A stretch of 64,000 nucleotides of DNA from Advenella incenata. Its GTDB lineage: Bacteria > Pseudomonadota > Gammaproteobacteria > Burkholderiales > Burkholderiaceae_B. Below the pieces are notes generated by a model, which did not search any database, was not told the origin of the DNA, and saw only the letters and a list, made by a program, of their open reading frames with translations. The position numbers and the translations under genes were made by a program. The DNA lies in assembly GCF_004217095.1 (NCBI RefSeq), contig NZ_SHKO01000001.1, positions 1,116,001 to 1,180,000 on the forward strand, given 5' to 3'. This document shows, piece by piece, positions 8,390-17,094 of this stretch (positions within the stretch are counted from its first letter, which is position 1; every line of letters starts with the position of its first letter).

Positions 8390-9640
8390 ATGACAAACAC
8401 AACAACGAATAATCAGTCCAACCCTATCCGAAAAAAACAGGATAGTCGCGCAGGCTGGATGGTGCTTATCCTGACATTGACCATTCAGGCGCTGGCGACC
8501 ATGGTGCTGCTGGTGCCGCCAGTGATGGCGCCCGTGCTGTCAGATCAGCTGGGCGTGCCTGCCGGCTATATCGGCTTTTATATTGCGGTGGCCTATCTGT
8601 CTGCGATGTTAAGCAGCCTGAGCGCAGGCGCGATGCTGACCATGGTAGGTCCGATTCGGCTAAGCGCCTTGTGTCTGATGTCTTCGGCCGCCGGCCTGAC
8701 ACTGTTCGTGATGGCTCCGTCTGTGTGGACGCTCGCGCTGGCCGGCGTCTTCATCGGTCTTGGATATGGTCCGGTAACGCCGTGCAGCTCGCAGATACTG
8801 ATTAAGAATACGCCCATGCACCGGCTGAGCCTGATTTTTTCCATCAAGCAAACCGGTGTGCCGCTTGGTGGGGTGCTGGCCGCCATGATCATGCCCAGCC
8901 TGGAGCAAATGGTCGGTTGGCATAGCGCCCTGGGTGTTGTTTGCGTGGTGCTGTTCTTTTGCGCGGTGGTGTCGCTTTTTGCTCCACGTTCCTGGGAGCC
9001 GGACGCAACCGGCATCAGACGCTCTTTCAGGGAAGAGTTCTTTGGTGCGCTTGGAACGATTTATCGCGTTCCTGTCTTGCGGACGCTGGCCGTATGTTCC
9101 TTTTGCTTTTCTGTATGCCAGCTCACGTTAATGACATATGCCATTACCTTCCTGCATAACGAGGTTGGCATGTCGCTAGTTCTGGCAGGGGTTTTTCTGT
9201 CAGTTTCCCAGGCAGCAGGCGTGATCGGGAGGATTTTGTGGGGTTATCTGGCTGATAATTTCTTTTCCACCTGGAGCATGTTGCTGCTGCTGGCTGCTGG
9301 CATGCTCTTGTCTGCCGTTGGCGTCTTTTATATTGACGCCGATTCAAGTCAGTGGTGGATCATATTTGTGTTTGCCGTTTTCGGTGCCACTGCCATTGGC
9401 TGGAACGGCGTGTATCTGGCAGAAGTGGCCAGGCGTGCGCCCGAGGGGAAATCGGGTTCGGTCACTGGTGCTACGCTGGCGGTCACTTATCTGGGCGTCG
9501 TTTTAGGGCCTCCGGCCATCGGCCTGGTATCACAGGCGACAGGTGGATTCGGTTACGGCTTTTTGTCGTTGTTATTGCCCACCATCGCTTCAATCATCTT
9601 GCTGGGCAGGACCAAAAGACATTTTCAGGGGGATAAATGA
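8390..9640 (+). CDS. MFS transporter
   Basis: A 416-residue major facilitator protein with about twelve hydrophobic segments. TM1 starts near residue 25 after a polar Asn/Thr-rich N terminus. The loop between TM4 and TM5 carries CSSQILIKNTPMHRLSLIFSIKQTGVPLGG, which is typical of cyanate/carboxylate-type MFS permeases. The C terminus is short and basic. It lies in the itaconate-type operon and overlaps the CitE-like gene by four bases. Uptake, or less likely export, of the dicarboxylate used by the operon is the simplest role. Substrate unknown. Confidence 0.88.
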   Translation: MTNTTTNNQSNPIRKKQDSRAGWMVLILTLTIQALATMVLLVPPVMAPVLSDQLGVPAGYIGFYIAVAYLSAMLSSLSAGAMLTMVGPIRLSALCLMSSAAGLTLFVMAPSVWTLALAGVFIGLGYGPVTPCSSQILIKNTPMHRLSLIFSIKQTGVPLGGVLAAMIMPSLEQMVGWHSALGVVCVVLFFCAVVSLFAPRSWEPDATGIRRSFREEFFGALGTIYRVPVLRTLAVCSFCFSVCQLTLMTYAITFLHNEVGMSLVLAGVFLSVSQAAGVIGRILWGYLADNFFSTWSMLLLLAAGMLLSAVGVFYIDADSSQWWIIFVFAVFGATAIGWNGVYLAEVARRAPEGKSGSVTGATLAVTYLGVVLGPPAIGLVSQATGGFGYGFLSLLLPTIASIILLGRTKRHFQGDK

Positions 9641-10455
9641 GAGACAAAAGCTATCTGTTCGTGCCGGGGGACCGTGCCGAGCGTTTTGACAAGGCCATGG
9701 GTACGAAAGCCAGTGTAGTCATTCTTGACCTGGAAGATGCCGTTGCGCCTGAGAACAAAGACCTTGCCCTTGCGACAATCGGCACCTGGCTTCAGCGCAA
9801 ACGTAATCTGGCCGGCCTGCCGCGGTTGTTCATAAGGGTGAATGATGTTAATACCCCCTGGTACGAGCGCGATTGCGCTTTGCTGCGCGACCCGTCTATT
9901 GCGGGAGTCATGTTACCGAAAGCGCAGCAGGTTCAGGCAGTGACAGCGCTATCTGACATGCTGCGTCCGGATCAGGAGCTGATCCCTCTGATTGAAACGG
10001 TAGCCGGATGGGATAGTGCGCGCAATATCGCGATTGTGGCTCGCGTATCCAGACTGGCTTTTGGTTCTGTGGATTTTTGCATTGATGCAGGTATTGCCGA
10101 GGATGGAGAACAATTGAACTTTGTGCGCACCTCGCTGGTTCTGCAATCCAGGCTGGCCGGCGTCGCGCCGCCCATTGACGGGGTAAGCGTCGACTTTCGT
10201 AATGAGGAGCAACTCAAGCGCGACGTATCACAATCGCGAAAATTCGGATTCGGAGCAAAACTGTGTATCCATCCCTCGCAGATTGAAGCTGTGAACGCTG
10301 GTTTTGCGCCGGAGCCGGCAGACATTGCCTGGGCCGAAAAGGTGATATTGGCAGTGGCAGAAAAGGGTGGCGGTGCGATTGCCGTAGACGGAAAATTAAT
10401 AGACAAGCCCTTGCTGCTGCGCGCTCAAAAAATCATGGAGGCGTGTCACCAGTAG
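9637..10455 (+). CDS. ccl: CitE/HpcH-type CoA-ester lyase, probable citramalyl-CoA lyase
   Basis: A 272-residue TIM-barrel lyase of the HpcH/HpaI (CitE-like) family, which splits 3-hydroxyacyl-CoA esters with Mg2+. The N-terminal signature SYLFVPGDRAERFDKAM and VVILDLEDAV are present. The metal-binding Glu lies in LIETVAGWDSARNI and the Asp in AFGSVDFCIDAG, with KLCIHPSQIEAVN near the C terminus. It is the last gene of the operon and overlaps the MFS stop. With a MaoC hydratase and CoA-transferase upstream, cleavage of citramalyl-CoA to acetyl-CoA and pyruvate is the expected reaction. Malyl- or methylmalyl-CoA lyase is the alternative. Confidence 0.8.
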   Translation: MRDKSYLFVPGDRAERFDKAMGTKASVVILDLEDAVAPENKDLALATIGTWLQRKRNLAGLPRLFIRVNDVNTPWYERDCALLRDPSIAGVMLPKAQQVQAVTALSDMLRPDQELIPLIETVAGWDSARNIAIVARVSRLAFGSVDFCIDAGIAEDGEQLNFVRTSLVLQSRLAGVAPPIDGVSVDFRNEEQLKRDVSQSRKFGFGAKLCIHPSQIEAVNAGFAPEPADIAWAEKVILAVAEKGGGAIAVDGKLIDKPLLLRAQKIMEACHQ

Positions 10456-10582
10456 CGTGTTGGCAGGCGAGAGTCTGAAACACTTTTGTGGCTGCTTTTA
10501 GGGTAAACCACAATTTAAAGATGTCAGATAACATACAACAATGAGGCTCATAAATAAACGCTGTATTTCAGTTGGAATATTC

Positions 10583-11398
10583 GTGCCAGAGACAAAACCC
10601 TTTAAACGCCTATTGTTAACCGGTGCTGCCGGTGGACTGGGCAGCGTGCTGCGCCAAACTCTGAAACCCTTTGCCGACACCATAAGGCTGTCGGACATCA
10701 TTGCTCCTGCTGACAAACCTCAGGCGGAAACCGGTGAAGAGCTCATTCTTTGCAATCTGGCCGACAAGGCGTCGGTAGAGCAGTTGGTGGCCGGCTGCGA
10801 TGCCATCGTGCATATGGGCGGGGTCTCGGTTGAGCGTTCTTTTGAAGAAATCCTTGAAGCAAATATCAAGGGCGTGTTTCATATCTATGAAGGCGCTCGA
10901 CGTCATGGTGTCAAACGGGTGATTTTCGCCAGTTCGAATCACGCCATCGGCTTTTACCGGCAGGATCAAGTCATTGATGCCGGCGTGCCGCGCCGACCCG
11001 ATGGCTATTATGGTTTATCCAAAGCCTATGGCGAAGAAATGGCCAGTTTCTATTTCGATCGTTATGGCATTGAAACGGTCAGCATCCGTATCGGATCCTG
11101 CTTTCCGGTTGCGAAAGACCGGCGCATGATGCACACCTGGATCAGTGCCCGCGATTTGACCGAACTCATTCGTTGCGCGCTGGTAACTGAGAAAGTGGGG
11201 CATACGATTGTGTATGGCATGTCCGATAACAAGCAGGTGTGGTGGGCCAATCACCTGGCAGCCAGGCTTAACTTTGTGGCGCAGGATACCTCAGAAATAT
11301 TCCGCGAGCAGGTTGAGCGTCAGCCCATGCCTGCAGCCGATGATCCCGTGACCGTCTATCAAGGGGGCGCGTTCACCGCCCAGGGCCCGTTTGAGTAA
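10583..11398 (+). CDS. udh: Uronate dehydrogenase
   Basis: A short-chain NAD-dependent dehydrogenase that oxidises galacturonate and glucuronate to aldaro-lactones, the first step of oxidative uronate catabolism. The protein closely follows characterised Udh sequences: LLLTGAAGGLGSVLR (NAD-binding Rossmann motif), IVHMGGVSVERSFEEIL, IFASSNHAIGFYRQD, the catalytic YYGLSKAYGE (Tyr-x3-Lys) and the family-specific C terminus with VYQGGAFTAQGPFE. The GTG at 10583 gives VPETKPFKRLLL at the N terminus and 271 residues. An upstream in-frame ATG at 10541 would add 14 residues without homologous character. The next gene, an ABC permease, begins 53 bases later. No aldarate dehydratase is in the window. 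Confidence 0.85.
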   Translation: MPETKPFKRLLLTGAAGGLGSVLRQTLKPFADTIRLSDIIAPADKPQAETGEELILCNLADKASVEQLVAGCDAIVHMGGVSVERSFEEILEANIKGVFHIYEGARRHGVKRVIFASSNHAIGFYRQDQVIDAGVPRRPDGYYGLSKAYGEEMASFYFDRYGIETVSIRIGSCFPVAKDRRMMHTWISARDLTELIRCALVTEKVGHTIVYGMSDNKQVWWANHLAARLNFVAQDTSEIFREQVERQPMPAADDPVTVYQGGAFTAQGPFE

Positions 11399-11451
11399 TT
11401 CCAATGACTGCTGGACTATATAAAACCGGCCGGCGTGGATGGGAGATATAA

Positions 11452-12219
11452 GTGCGGTATGATTTTAATTTCGCGGGTCTGCTTCCTTACTGGCATACGT
11501 TTCTTGAAGGCGCATTGCTGACGCTTGAGCTGACCCTGGCCTCGACGGTATTTGGCCTGGCTATCGGTATTTTTTGCTCGATCGGCACTCGCAGCCGGTA
11601 CCGCTGGATAAACCGTGTTTGTGCGGTCTACGTTGAGACGATTCGCAATACGCCGTTTCTGGTGCAAATATTCATTTTCTATTTCGGGCTATCCAGTATC
11701 GGGTTGCAGATGCCGGCCGCGGTGGCTGCGGTCATTGCCATGGTCATCAATGTCGGCGCCTATTCTTCGGAGATCATCCGCGCCGGCATGGACGCCATCC
11801 CCCGGGGGCAGATTGAGGCCGCCGAATGTCTTGGGCTGTCCCGGCCTCGCATCTACTGGCATGTCATTATGCTTCCGGCCTTTGAGAAAGTGTACCCATC
11901 CATTACGAGCCAGTTCATTCTGATGATGCTGATGTCGTCCATCACCTCACAGATCTCCACCGAGGAGCTTACTGCGGTGGCCAATAATGTGCAGTCGGAA
12001 ACGTTTCTCTCGCTGGAATCCTACATCGTGGTTGCTGCCCTTTACTTGCTGCTGGCGGTCGTATTGCGGGTGCTTTTCTGGCTGGCCGAGCAACTGCTGT
12101 TTCGGCGCAAGCGTGTTATTGCCCAGGCGCAGCGTCGTTCGGCCTCCATGGGCAATGCGGCCGCCCGCAAGCGAAAGGCGGTGTCGCGCAAGCTGCCCGC
12201 AGTGACGATCAGGGGGTAA
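11452..12219 (+). CDS. Polar amino-acid-type ABC transporter permease
   Basis: A 255-residue inner-membrane permease of the HisM/GlnP (PAAT) type with a GTG start preceded by GGGAG. About five transmembrane segments are visible. The coupling loop IRAGMDAIPRGQIEAAECLGLSRPRIYWHVIMLP, conserved for contact with the ATPase, is at residues about 109-142. The C-terminal tail is long, basic and rich in Arg/Lys/Ala, which is unusual for the family. It forms a four-gene set with the second permease, ATPase and binding protein, and probably shares a transcript with udh. The substrate is unknown: the fold suggests an amino acid, the neighbour a sugar acid. Confidence 0.88.
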   Translation: MRYDFNFAGLLPYWHTFLEGALLTLELTLASTVFGLAIGIFCSIGTRSRYRWINRVCAVYVETIRNTPFLVQIFIFYFGLSSIGLQMPAAVAAVIAMVINVGAYSSEIIRAGMDAIPRGQIEAAECLGLSRPRIYWHVIMLPAFEKVYPSITSQFILMMLMSSITSQISTEELTAVANNVQSETFLSLESYIVVAALYLLLAVVLRVLFWLAEQLLFRRKRVIAQAQRRSASMGNAAARKRKAVSRKLPAVTIRG

Positions 12220-12221
12220 CC

Positions 12222-12872
12222 ATGGACTCATTTTCTACTGTACAGCTGCTGTATCTGCTCAAGGGCGTGGGCTGGACGCTGGTGTTGTCACTTATTTCAT
12301 TTGCGCTTGGCTCTTTGGCGGGATTCGCGGTAATGCTGGCACGCGTCTCGGTTCACAAACCGGTCCGAGTGATCACATCTGCTTATATTCAGATTATTCA
12401 GGGCATTCCCTTGCTGGTTCTGCTCTTTATTGTCTATTTCGGAGTAGGCATTTTCGGCATCAACGTCGCGCCACTGGTGGCATCGGCCATCGCGCTGATG
12501 ATTCATGTGAGCGCATTTCTGGGTGAGATCTGGCGCGGCAGCGTGCAGGCCATAGAGAAAACCCAATGGGAGGCATCGGAGTGCCTGGGCCTGTCGCGCT
12601 GGCAATCGCTGATTCTTGTGATTATTCCACAGGCATTGCGTATGTCATTGCCGCCCTCGGTAGGTTATTTGGTGCAGGTCATCAAATTGACATCACTCGC
12701 ATCGGTTGTCGGCTTCGTGGAACTGACGCGCGCCGGTCAGATTATCAATAACTCGCTGTTCCAGCCATTTCTGGTTTTCGTGCTGGTGGGCGCCTTTTAT
12801 TTTGTGCTCTGTTATCCATTGTCGCTATGGAGCAGGGCCATGGAGAGAAAACTGAATGTCGGCAATCGTTGA
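12222..12872 (+). CDS. Polar amino-acid-type ABC transporter permease
   Basis: A 216-residue PAAT permease and the partner of the one just upstream (2-base gap). Five hydrophobic segments flank the EAA loop WRGSVQAIEKTQWEASECLGLSRWQ (about residues 105-129). The 3' end overlaps the ATPase gene by 17 bases, indicating coupled translation. Together with its partner it would form the heterodimeric membrane channel. Confidence 0.88.
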   Translation: MDSFSTVQLLYLLKGVGWTLVLSLISFALGSLAGFAVMLARVSVHKPVRVITSAYIQIIQGIPLLVLLFIVYFGVGIFGINVAPLVASAIALMIHVSAFLGEIWRGSVQAIEKTQWEASECLGLSRWQSLILVIIPQALRMSLPPSVGYLVQVIKLTSLASVVGFVELTRAGQIINNSLFQPFLVFVLVGAFYFVLCYPLSLWSRAMERKLNVGNR

Positions 12873-13584
12873 TGTGCGGGATGTGCACAAGAAATTCGGA
12901 GAGAACGAGGTGCTCAGGGGCGTCTCATTTGAAATAGAGCGCGGCCAGGTCGTGGCGATCATCGGGCAGAGCGGTTCGGGCAAAAGTACGGCGCTACGCT
13001 GCATGGATCATCTGGAGACCATTAACAGCGGTTCCATCTCGGTCTGCGGGCATGAGCTTGGTACGGGTACGGTCGACCTGCGCCAATTGCGCAAGGATGT
13101 GGGCATCGTGTTCCAGAGCTACAACCTGTTTCCCCACCTGACAGTCCGGCAAAACATCATGCTTGCGTTAAAGCATGTGCGCAAACTATCGCGCGACGAA
13201 TGTAGCCGCAAGGCGCAGTACGTACTTGAAAAAGTGGGCCTCGCCGAAAAGGCAGAAAGCTATCCGGAACAGCTGTCGGGCGGCCAGCAGCAACGAGTGG
13301 CGATTGCCCGGTCGCTGGCCATGGAACCCAAAGTGATGCTGTTTGACGAAGTGACCTCCGCACTGGATCCGCAATTGACAGGTGAGGTGCTCCGGGTGAT
13401 CGAAGATCTGGCCAAAGGGGGAATGACGATGGTGCTGGTCACCCACGAAATGTCTTTCGCTCGCAGAATTGCCGACAAGGTAATTTATATGTATCAGGGC
13501 ATGGTATGGGAAACCGGTGGCCCGGAAATCCTGACCAACCCACAAACTCGTGAGCTGCAGCAGTTTATTGGCACCGGGTTATAG
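12856..13584 (+). CDS. Amino-acid-type ABC transporter ATPase
   Basis: A 242-residue cytoplasmic ATPase of the HisP/GlnQ type. Walker A is GQSGSGKST (about residues 36-44), the Q-loop is FQSYNLFPHLT, the signature is LSGGQQQR and Walker B is VMLFDEVTSALDP. The H-loop is VLVTHEM. All catalytic residues are present. It drives uptake by the permease pair encoded just upstream. Confidence 0.92.
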   Translation: MSAIVDVRDVHKKFGENEVLRGVSFEIERGQVVAIIGQSGSGKSTALRCMDHLETINSGSISVCGHELGTGTVDLRQLRKDVGIVFQSYNLFPHLTVRQNIMLALKHVRKLSRDECSRKAQYVLEKVGLAEKAESYPEQLSGGQQQRVAIARSLAMEPKVMLFDEVTSALDPQLTGEVLRVIEDLAKGGMTMVLVTHEMSFARRIADKVIYMYQGMVWETGGPEILTNPQTRELQQFIGTGL

Positions 13585-13628
13585 CAGTTCATCGCAGTTC
13601 ACTATATTTATAAAAGGTAGGACGACAA

Positions 13629-14426
13629 ATGAAATTAATGCAGACAGTGAAAACGCTCGGCCTCGGTCTGGGCCTGATGGGTGTTTGTGCGGCCAGCCAT
13701 GCCGATGCCCTGGATACCATCAAGAAAAATGGCACGATCCGCGTGGCCGTCGCAATGGGTGTGCCCATGTTCAGCTATGCCAATGCCAATATGGAACCCG
13801 AAGGCTCGGATGTAGATACGGCCAAACTGCTGGCTCAGGATCTGGGTGTCAAACTGGATCTGGTGCAAATTACCAACGCGGCGCGGGTTCCCAGCATTCA
13901 GACCGGCAAGGCAGACCTGACGGTCTCGAGCCTGTCGATTACGCCTGAGCGCGCCAAAGTGGTGGATTTCACTGTTCCGTATGCGTCGCTGCAGACCATT
14001 GTCGCTGCGCCCAAGGATGTGCAAATCAAGAACTATGCCGACCTCAAGGGCCTGCGCCTGGGCGTGACGCGCGCAACGGTCAATGACGCCGATGTGACCA
14101 AGAATGCGAAGGACGCCAATATTCGTCGTTTCGAGGATGACGCTACACTGGTGACCGCCGGTGTATCAGGGCAGGTTCAGGCAGTCTCTTCCCAATGGCC
14201 TATTGTTGCGGAAATAAACAAGAAGCAGACCAGCAATCCCTTTGAGATAAAATTTGTCCAGCATGAATTCATGCTGGGTATTGCCATGCCGAAAAACAAT
14301 CCCGAACTCAAGGCATGGCTGGATAAGTGGATTCTTGAAAACCTGAAAAACGGCAAGCTTAATGATATTTATAAAAAATATCACGGCAATGCGCTTTCAC
14401 CGAAAGTGGTCAATCAACAGTCGTAA
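13629..14426 (+). CDS. ABC transporter substrate-binding protein, family 3
   Basis: A 265-residue periplasmic binding protein of the amino-acid type. The signal peptide is about 26 residues (basic MKLMQTVK, hydrophobic core, cleavage after SHA). The mature start DALDTIKKNGTIRVAVAMG is typical, as are GSDVDTAKLLAQDLG and LTVSSLSITPERAKVVDFTVPY. It completes the ABC set downstream of udh and is the last gene before a strong terminator. A polar amino acid is the default ligand. A uronic acid or an amide of one is a speculative alternative because of udh. Confidence 0.88.
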   Translation: MKLMQTVKTLGLGLGLMGVCAASHADALDTIKKNGTIRVAVAMGVPMFSYANANMEPEGSDVDTAKLLAQDLGVKLDLVQITNAARVPSIQTGKADLTVSSLSITPERAKVVDFTVPYASLQTIVAAPKDVQIKNYADLKGLRLGVTRATVNDADVTKNAKDANIRRFEDDATLVTAGVSGQVQAVSSQWPIVAEINKKQTSNPFEIKFVQHEFMLGIAMPKNNPELKAWLDKWILENLKNGKLNDIYKKYHGNALSPKVVNQQS

Positions 14427-14440
14427 AATCAATCAGCGTT

Positions 14441-14471
14441 GTCCTGGCACGCCAGCGATGTGTGCCAGGAC
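14441..14471. terminator. Hairpin terminator between convergent operons
   Basis: A perfect 10-bp stem (14441-14450 with 14462-14471) with an 11-base loop lies between the ABC operon ending at 14426 and mvaA ending at 14480. Flanking ATCAATC and GATTGAT can lengthen the stem. Confidence 0.7.
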
Positions 14472-14479
14472 GCGATTGA

Positions 14480-15751
14480 TCAGCCGGTCTTGAGATCCTG
14501 AAGTATGCTCTGCGCGACGTCTATCCGTATGGTTCCCTGAGCGATCAAGGCATTGGCCACCTGATCAATTTGCTGTCCAACTGCTCCGGCCATCATGGCA
14601 ACATTTTGAGCATGCAAGGCCATATGTCCCTTTTGAATGCCCGTCGTTGCCAATGCTTTTAATGCGGCAAAATTTTGTGCCAGTCCTGTAGCAGCAATAA
14701 TTCGGGCCAATTGACTTGCGCTCTTTACGCCAAGTATTTGCAGATTGGCTTTTGCCATAGGATGCAGTTTGGTTGCCCCGCCAACCAGGCCTACGGCCAT
14801 TGGAATTTCGATGCTGCCGACCAGATCCCCGGTTTTGTTGATTTCCCAGTGTGTCAGGCTTGAGTAGTGTCCATTACGTGCGGCATAAGCGTGAGCGCCG
14901 GCTTCCACGGCGCGCGTGTCATTGCCGGTAGCCAGGACGACGGCCGAGACGCCGTTCATGATGCCCTTGTTATGGGTTGCTGCACGATAAGGATCCGATT
15001 CGGCAAAATGGTAGGCGCTCATAATGCCGTCGCGGATTGCTTCTCCGCCAATCGCATCACAAGTGAATGTTGCACGCGCCCGGGCCAGGCGCCGGTCAGC
15101 AAGATTTGAAAGTATTCTCAGATATACCTTGCCGCCAGTCCACTGCTCAATCAGCGGCGCCAGTTTCTCTGCCATGGTATTGACGGCGTTGGCTCCCATG
15201 GCATCACGCGTGTCAACGATCAGGTGTGTAATGACCATAGGCCCGATACTGGAGTCAATGATTCGCACTTCGATATCCTGCAGACCGCCGCCCAATGAAA
15301 GCAGAATGGGGTCGCAATCGTCACATAGTTTCTTTATCTGCGCTTTTTGCTCCAGAATAGAGATTCTGCAAAATTGCGGATTGGTGATGTTAACCAACTG
15401 AATCTGGGCAATCATCTGAGAGCCCGACATGGACGTGGTGAACCCGCCGTTGTCATAACACTGCCTGGCGGCATTACAAACCGCGGCAACCACCGAGGAT
15501 TCTTCGGTAGCCATCGGCACCAGGACATCACTATCATCGACTTTCATGTTCGTTGCAATGCCCACCGGAATATTCATGGTGGTAATGACATTCTCAATGA
15601 GATGATCGGCAGTGTCAGCGGGCAAATTGCCGGTGTTGAGCATGGCTTGGACCGTTTCCGGGTCCAGATTGCAGCGTTCTTTCAAAATATCCAGGCGACC
15701 CTGTATTCCCAGTTTGTGAAAGCCGGCAATTCGAGAGCTGAGTTCAGGCAT
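14480..15751 (-). CDS. mvaA: Degradative (class II) HMG-CoA reductase
   Basis: A 423-residue class II 3-hydroxy-3-methylglutaryl-CoA reductase. Bacteria of this kind use it in the oxidative direction: mevalonate + CoA + NAD+ to HMG-CoA. Catalytic residues align with the Pseudomonas mevalonii enzyme: Glu83 in ATEESS, Lys262 in THNKG, Asp278 in GNDTR and His376 in KGHM (a constant offset of five after Glu83). The nucleotide-binding DAMGAN is also present. The ATG at 15751 was chosen over one at 15784 because it gives the canonical MPELSSRI terminus. It follows the TRAP permease by 29 bases on the same strand, so the TRAP system probably imports mevalonate. An HMG-CoA lyase is not adjacent. Confidence 0.9.
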   Translation of the reverse strand: MPELSSRIAGFHKLGIQGRLDILKERCNLDPETVQAMLNTGNLPADTADHLIENVITTMNIPVGIATNMKVDDSDVLVPMATEESSVVAAVCNAARQCYDNGGFTTSMSGSQMIAQIQLVNITNPQFCRISILEQKAQIKKLCDDCDPILLSLGGGLQDIEVRIIDSSIGPMVITHLIVDTRDAMGANAVNTMAEKLAPLIEQWTGGKVYLRILSNLADRRLARARATFTCDAIGGEAIRDGIMSAYHFAESDPYRAATHNKGIMNGVSAVVLATGNDTRAVEAGAHAYAARNGHYSSLTHWEINKTGDLVGSIEIPMAVGLVGGATKLHPMAKANLQILGVKSASQLARIIAATGLAQNFAALKALATTGIQKGHMALHAQNVAMMAGAVGQQIDQVANALIAQGTIRIDVAQSILQDLKTG

Positions 15752-15780
15752 GGTGTTTCGTTCCGTGTGAAAATAAAAAA

Positions 15781-17094
15781 TCAACGTCTGTCCATCAAGG
15801 ACGGAAGCCAGGTGACAAGATCCGGGAAGGCGGCACAGAATATCAGCGCGCCCATTTGCAATAGCATGAATGGCAGAACGCCCCTGTATACCGTACCCAT
15901 GCCCAGGTGCGCGGGTAACGGCCCCTTAATATAGAACAGGGTGTATCCGAAAGGAGGGCTGATATAGCCAGTTTGTATCGTGATGGCATACAAGACGCCA
16001 AACCAGATTTCATCAAAGCCAAGTAATTTGACGATAGGCAAAAAGACCGGCACCGTAAGCAGGATGATTCCGATTTCGTCCAGGACAGTTCCCAGAAAAA
16101 TCAGAATCAGCATCATCGCAGCCAATATGACGTAAGGGTGAACCTGCATGTCGCGGATCAGGCTCAGGAGGGTATCGGCGCCACCCAGGCCGGTAAATAC
16201 AGAGACATAGGCTTTTGCACCAATGGTAATCCACAGAATCATTGTGGTGGCTTTCGCGGTTTCGAACGTTGCATGGCGAATGCCGGAATAGTCCAGTTTG
16301 CGTTTGAGCATCCCAATGATGAACGCACCCGCAACGCCAACTGCAGCCGCTTCTGTGGGGGTGGCGATGCCAAAAAATATTGAGCCCAGTATCAATATGA
16401 CAAGGATAATGGGAAAAATAACGCCTTTTACGCTTCGCAGTTTGGTCAGGAAGGGGACGCGCTCGCGCTGGGATTGCGGAACACGTTCAGGATGTGCGTA
16501 GGCAATGTAAAGAATGTACAGAATGTAGAAAACCGCGAGAATCAGTCCTGGCACGATACCGGCAATGAGCATCTTGCCGATCGATACCTGAGCGGTGACG
16601 GCATATACAATGGTCAGAATGGACGGTGGAATAAGAATGCCAAGCGTGCCGGAGGCGCATATCGTGCCGGTAACCAGTTTCGGGTCATATCCGCGCTTGA
16701 GCATCTCTGGCATGGCCAGCAGCCCCATCGCGGTGACTGCTGCGCCCACAACCCCTGTCATCGCCGCCATCAGCACGCAAATAAGGACAGTGCCAATGGC
16801 CAGCCCGCCTCGCAGGCGACCGAACCAGATTTCCATGACGCCGTACAGTTCTTCAATAACGCCAGTGCGCTGTAAAATTGCTGCCATGAAGATATAGAGG
16901 GGAATGCCCAGCAGCGCTTCAGAGCGCATGGTATCGAAAATCTGCAGTACCATGATCACAACTGCATTTGCATCCCAGAGGGTCACCGTAATCAGAAGCG
17001 ATAAGCCGCCAAGTACGAAGGCAATGGGTAAGCCGGTGAGCATGAACAGCGTTAACCCTGCAAACATGATGACCAGAATAATATTCGCGCTCAT
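15781..17094 (-). CDS. dctM: TRAP transporter large permease (DctM)
   Basis: A 437-residue inner-membrane protein of the TRAP/DctM family with about twelve membrane segments; it is the ion-driven channel of a TRAP uptake system. Recognisable parts are LLGIPLYIFMAAILQRTGV, GVVGAAVTAMGLLAMPEM, ICASGTLGILIPPSI and the C-terminal QTGYISPPFGYTLFYIKG. Its start overlaps the dctQ stop by four bases, and mvaA follows 29 bases downstream. The linkage with HMG-CoA reductase suggests mevalonate or a related branched hydroxy acid as cargo. Confidence 0.93.
   Translation of the reverse strand: MSANIILVIMFAGLTLFMLTGLPIAFVLGGLSLLITVTLWDANAVVIMVLQIFDTMRSEALLGIPLYIFMAAILQRTGVIEELYGVMEIWFGRLRGGLAIGTVLICVLMAAMTGVVGAAVTAMGLLAMPEMLKRGYDPKLVTGTICASGTLGILIPPSILTIVYAVTAQVSIGKMLIAGIVPGLILAVFYILYILYIAYAHPERVPQSQRERVPFLTKLRSVKGVIFPIILVILILGSIFFGIATPTEAAAVGVAGAFIIGMLKRKLDYSGIRHATFETAKATTMILWITIGAKAYVSVFTGLGGADTLLSLIRDMQVHPYVILAAMMLILIFLGTVLDEIGIILLTVPVFLPIVKLLGFDEIWFGVLYAITIQTGYISPPFGYTLFYIKGPLPAHLGMGTVYRGVLPFMLLQMGALIFCAAFPDLVTWLPSLMDRR

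Noticed and set aside
14480-15751. HMG-CoA reductase as part of isoprenoid biosynthesis
   Set aside because: It is the class II degradative type, linked to an uptake system, and no other mevalonate-pathway biosynthesis genes are present.
15347-15934. 195-residue plus-strand open frame across the mvaA start
   Set aside because: It overlaps the conserved HMG-CoA reductase and TRAP permease on the other strand and resembles no protein.
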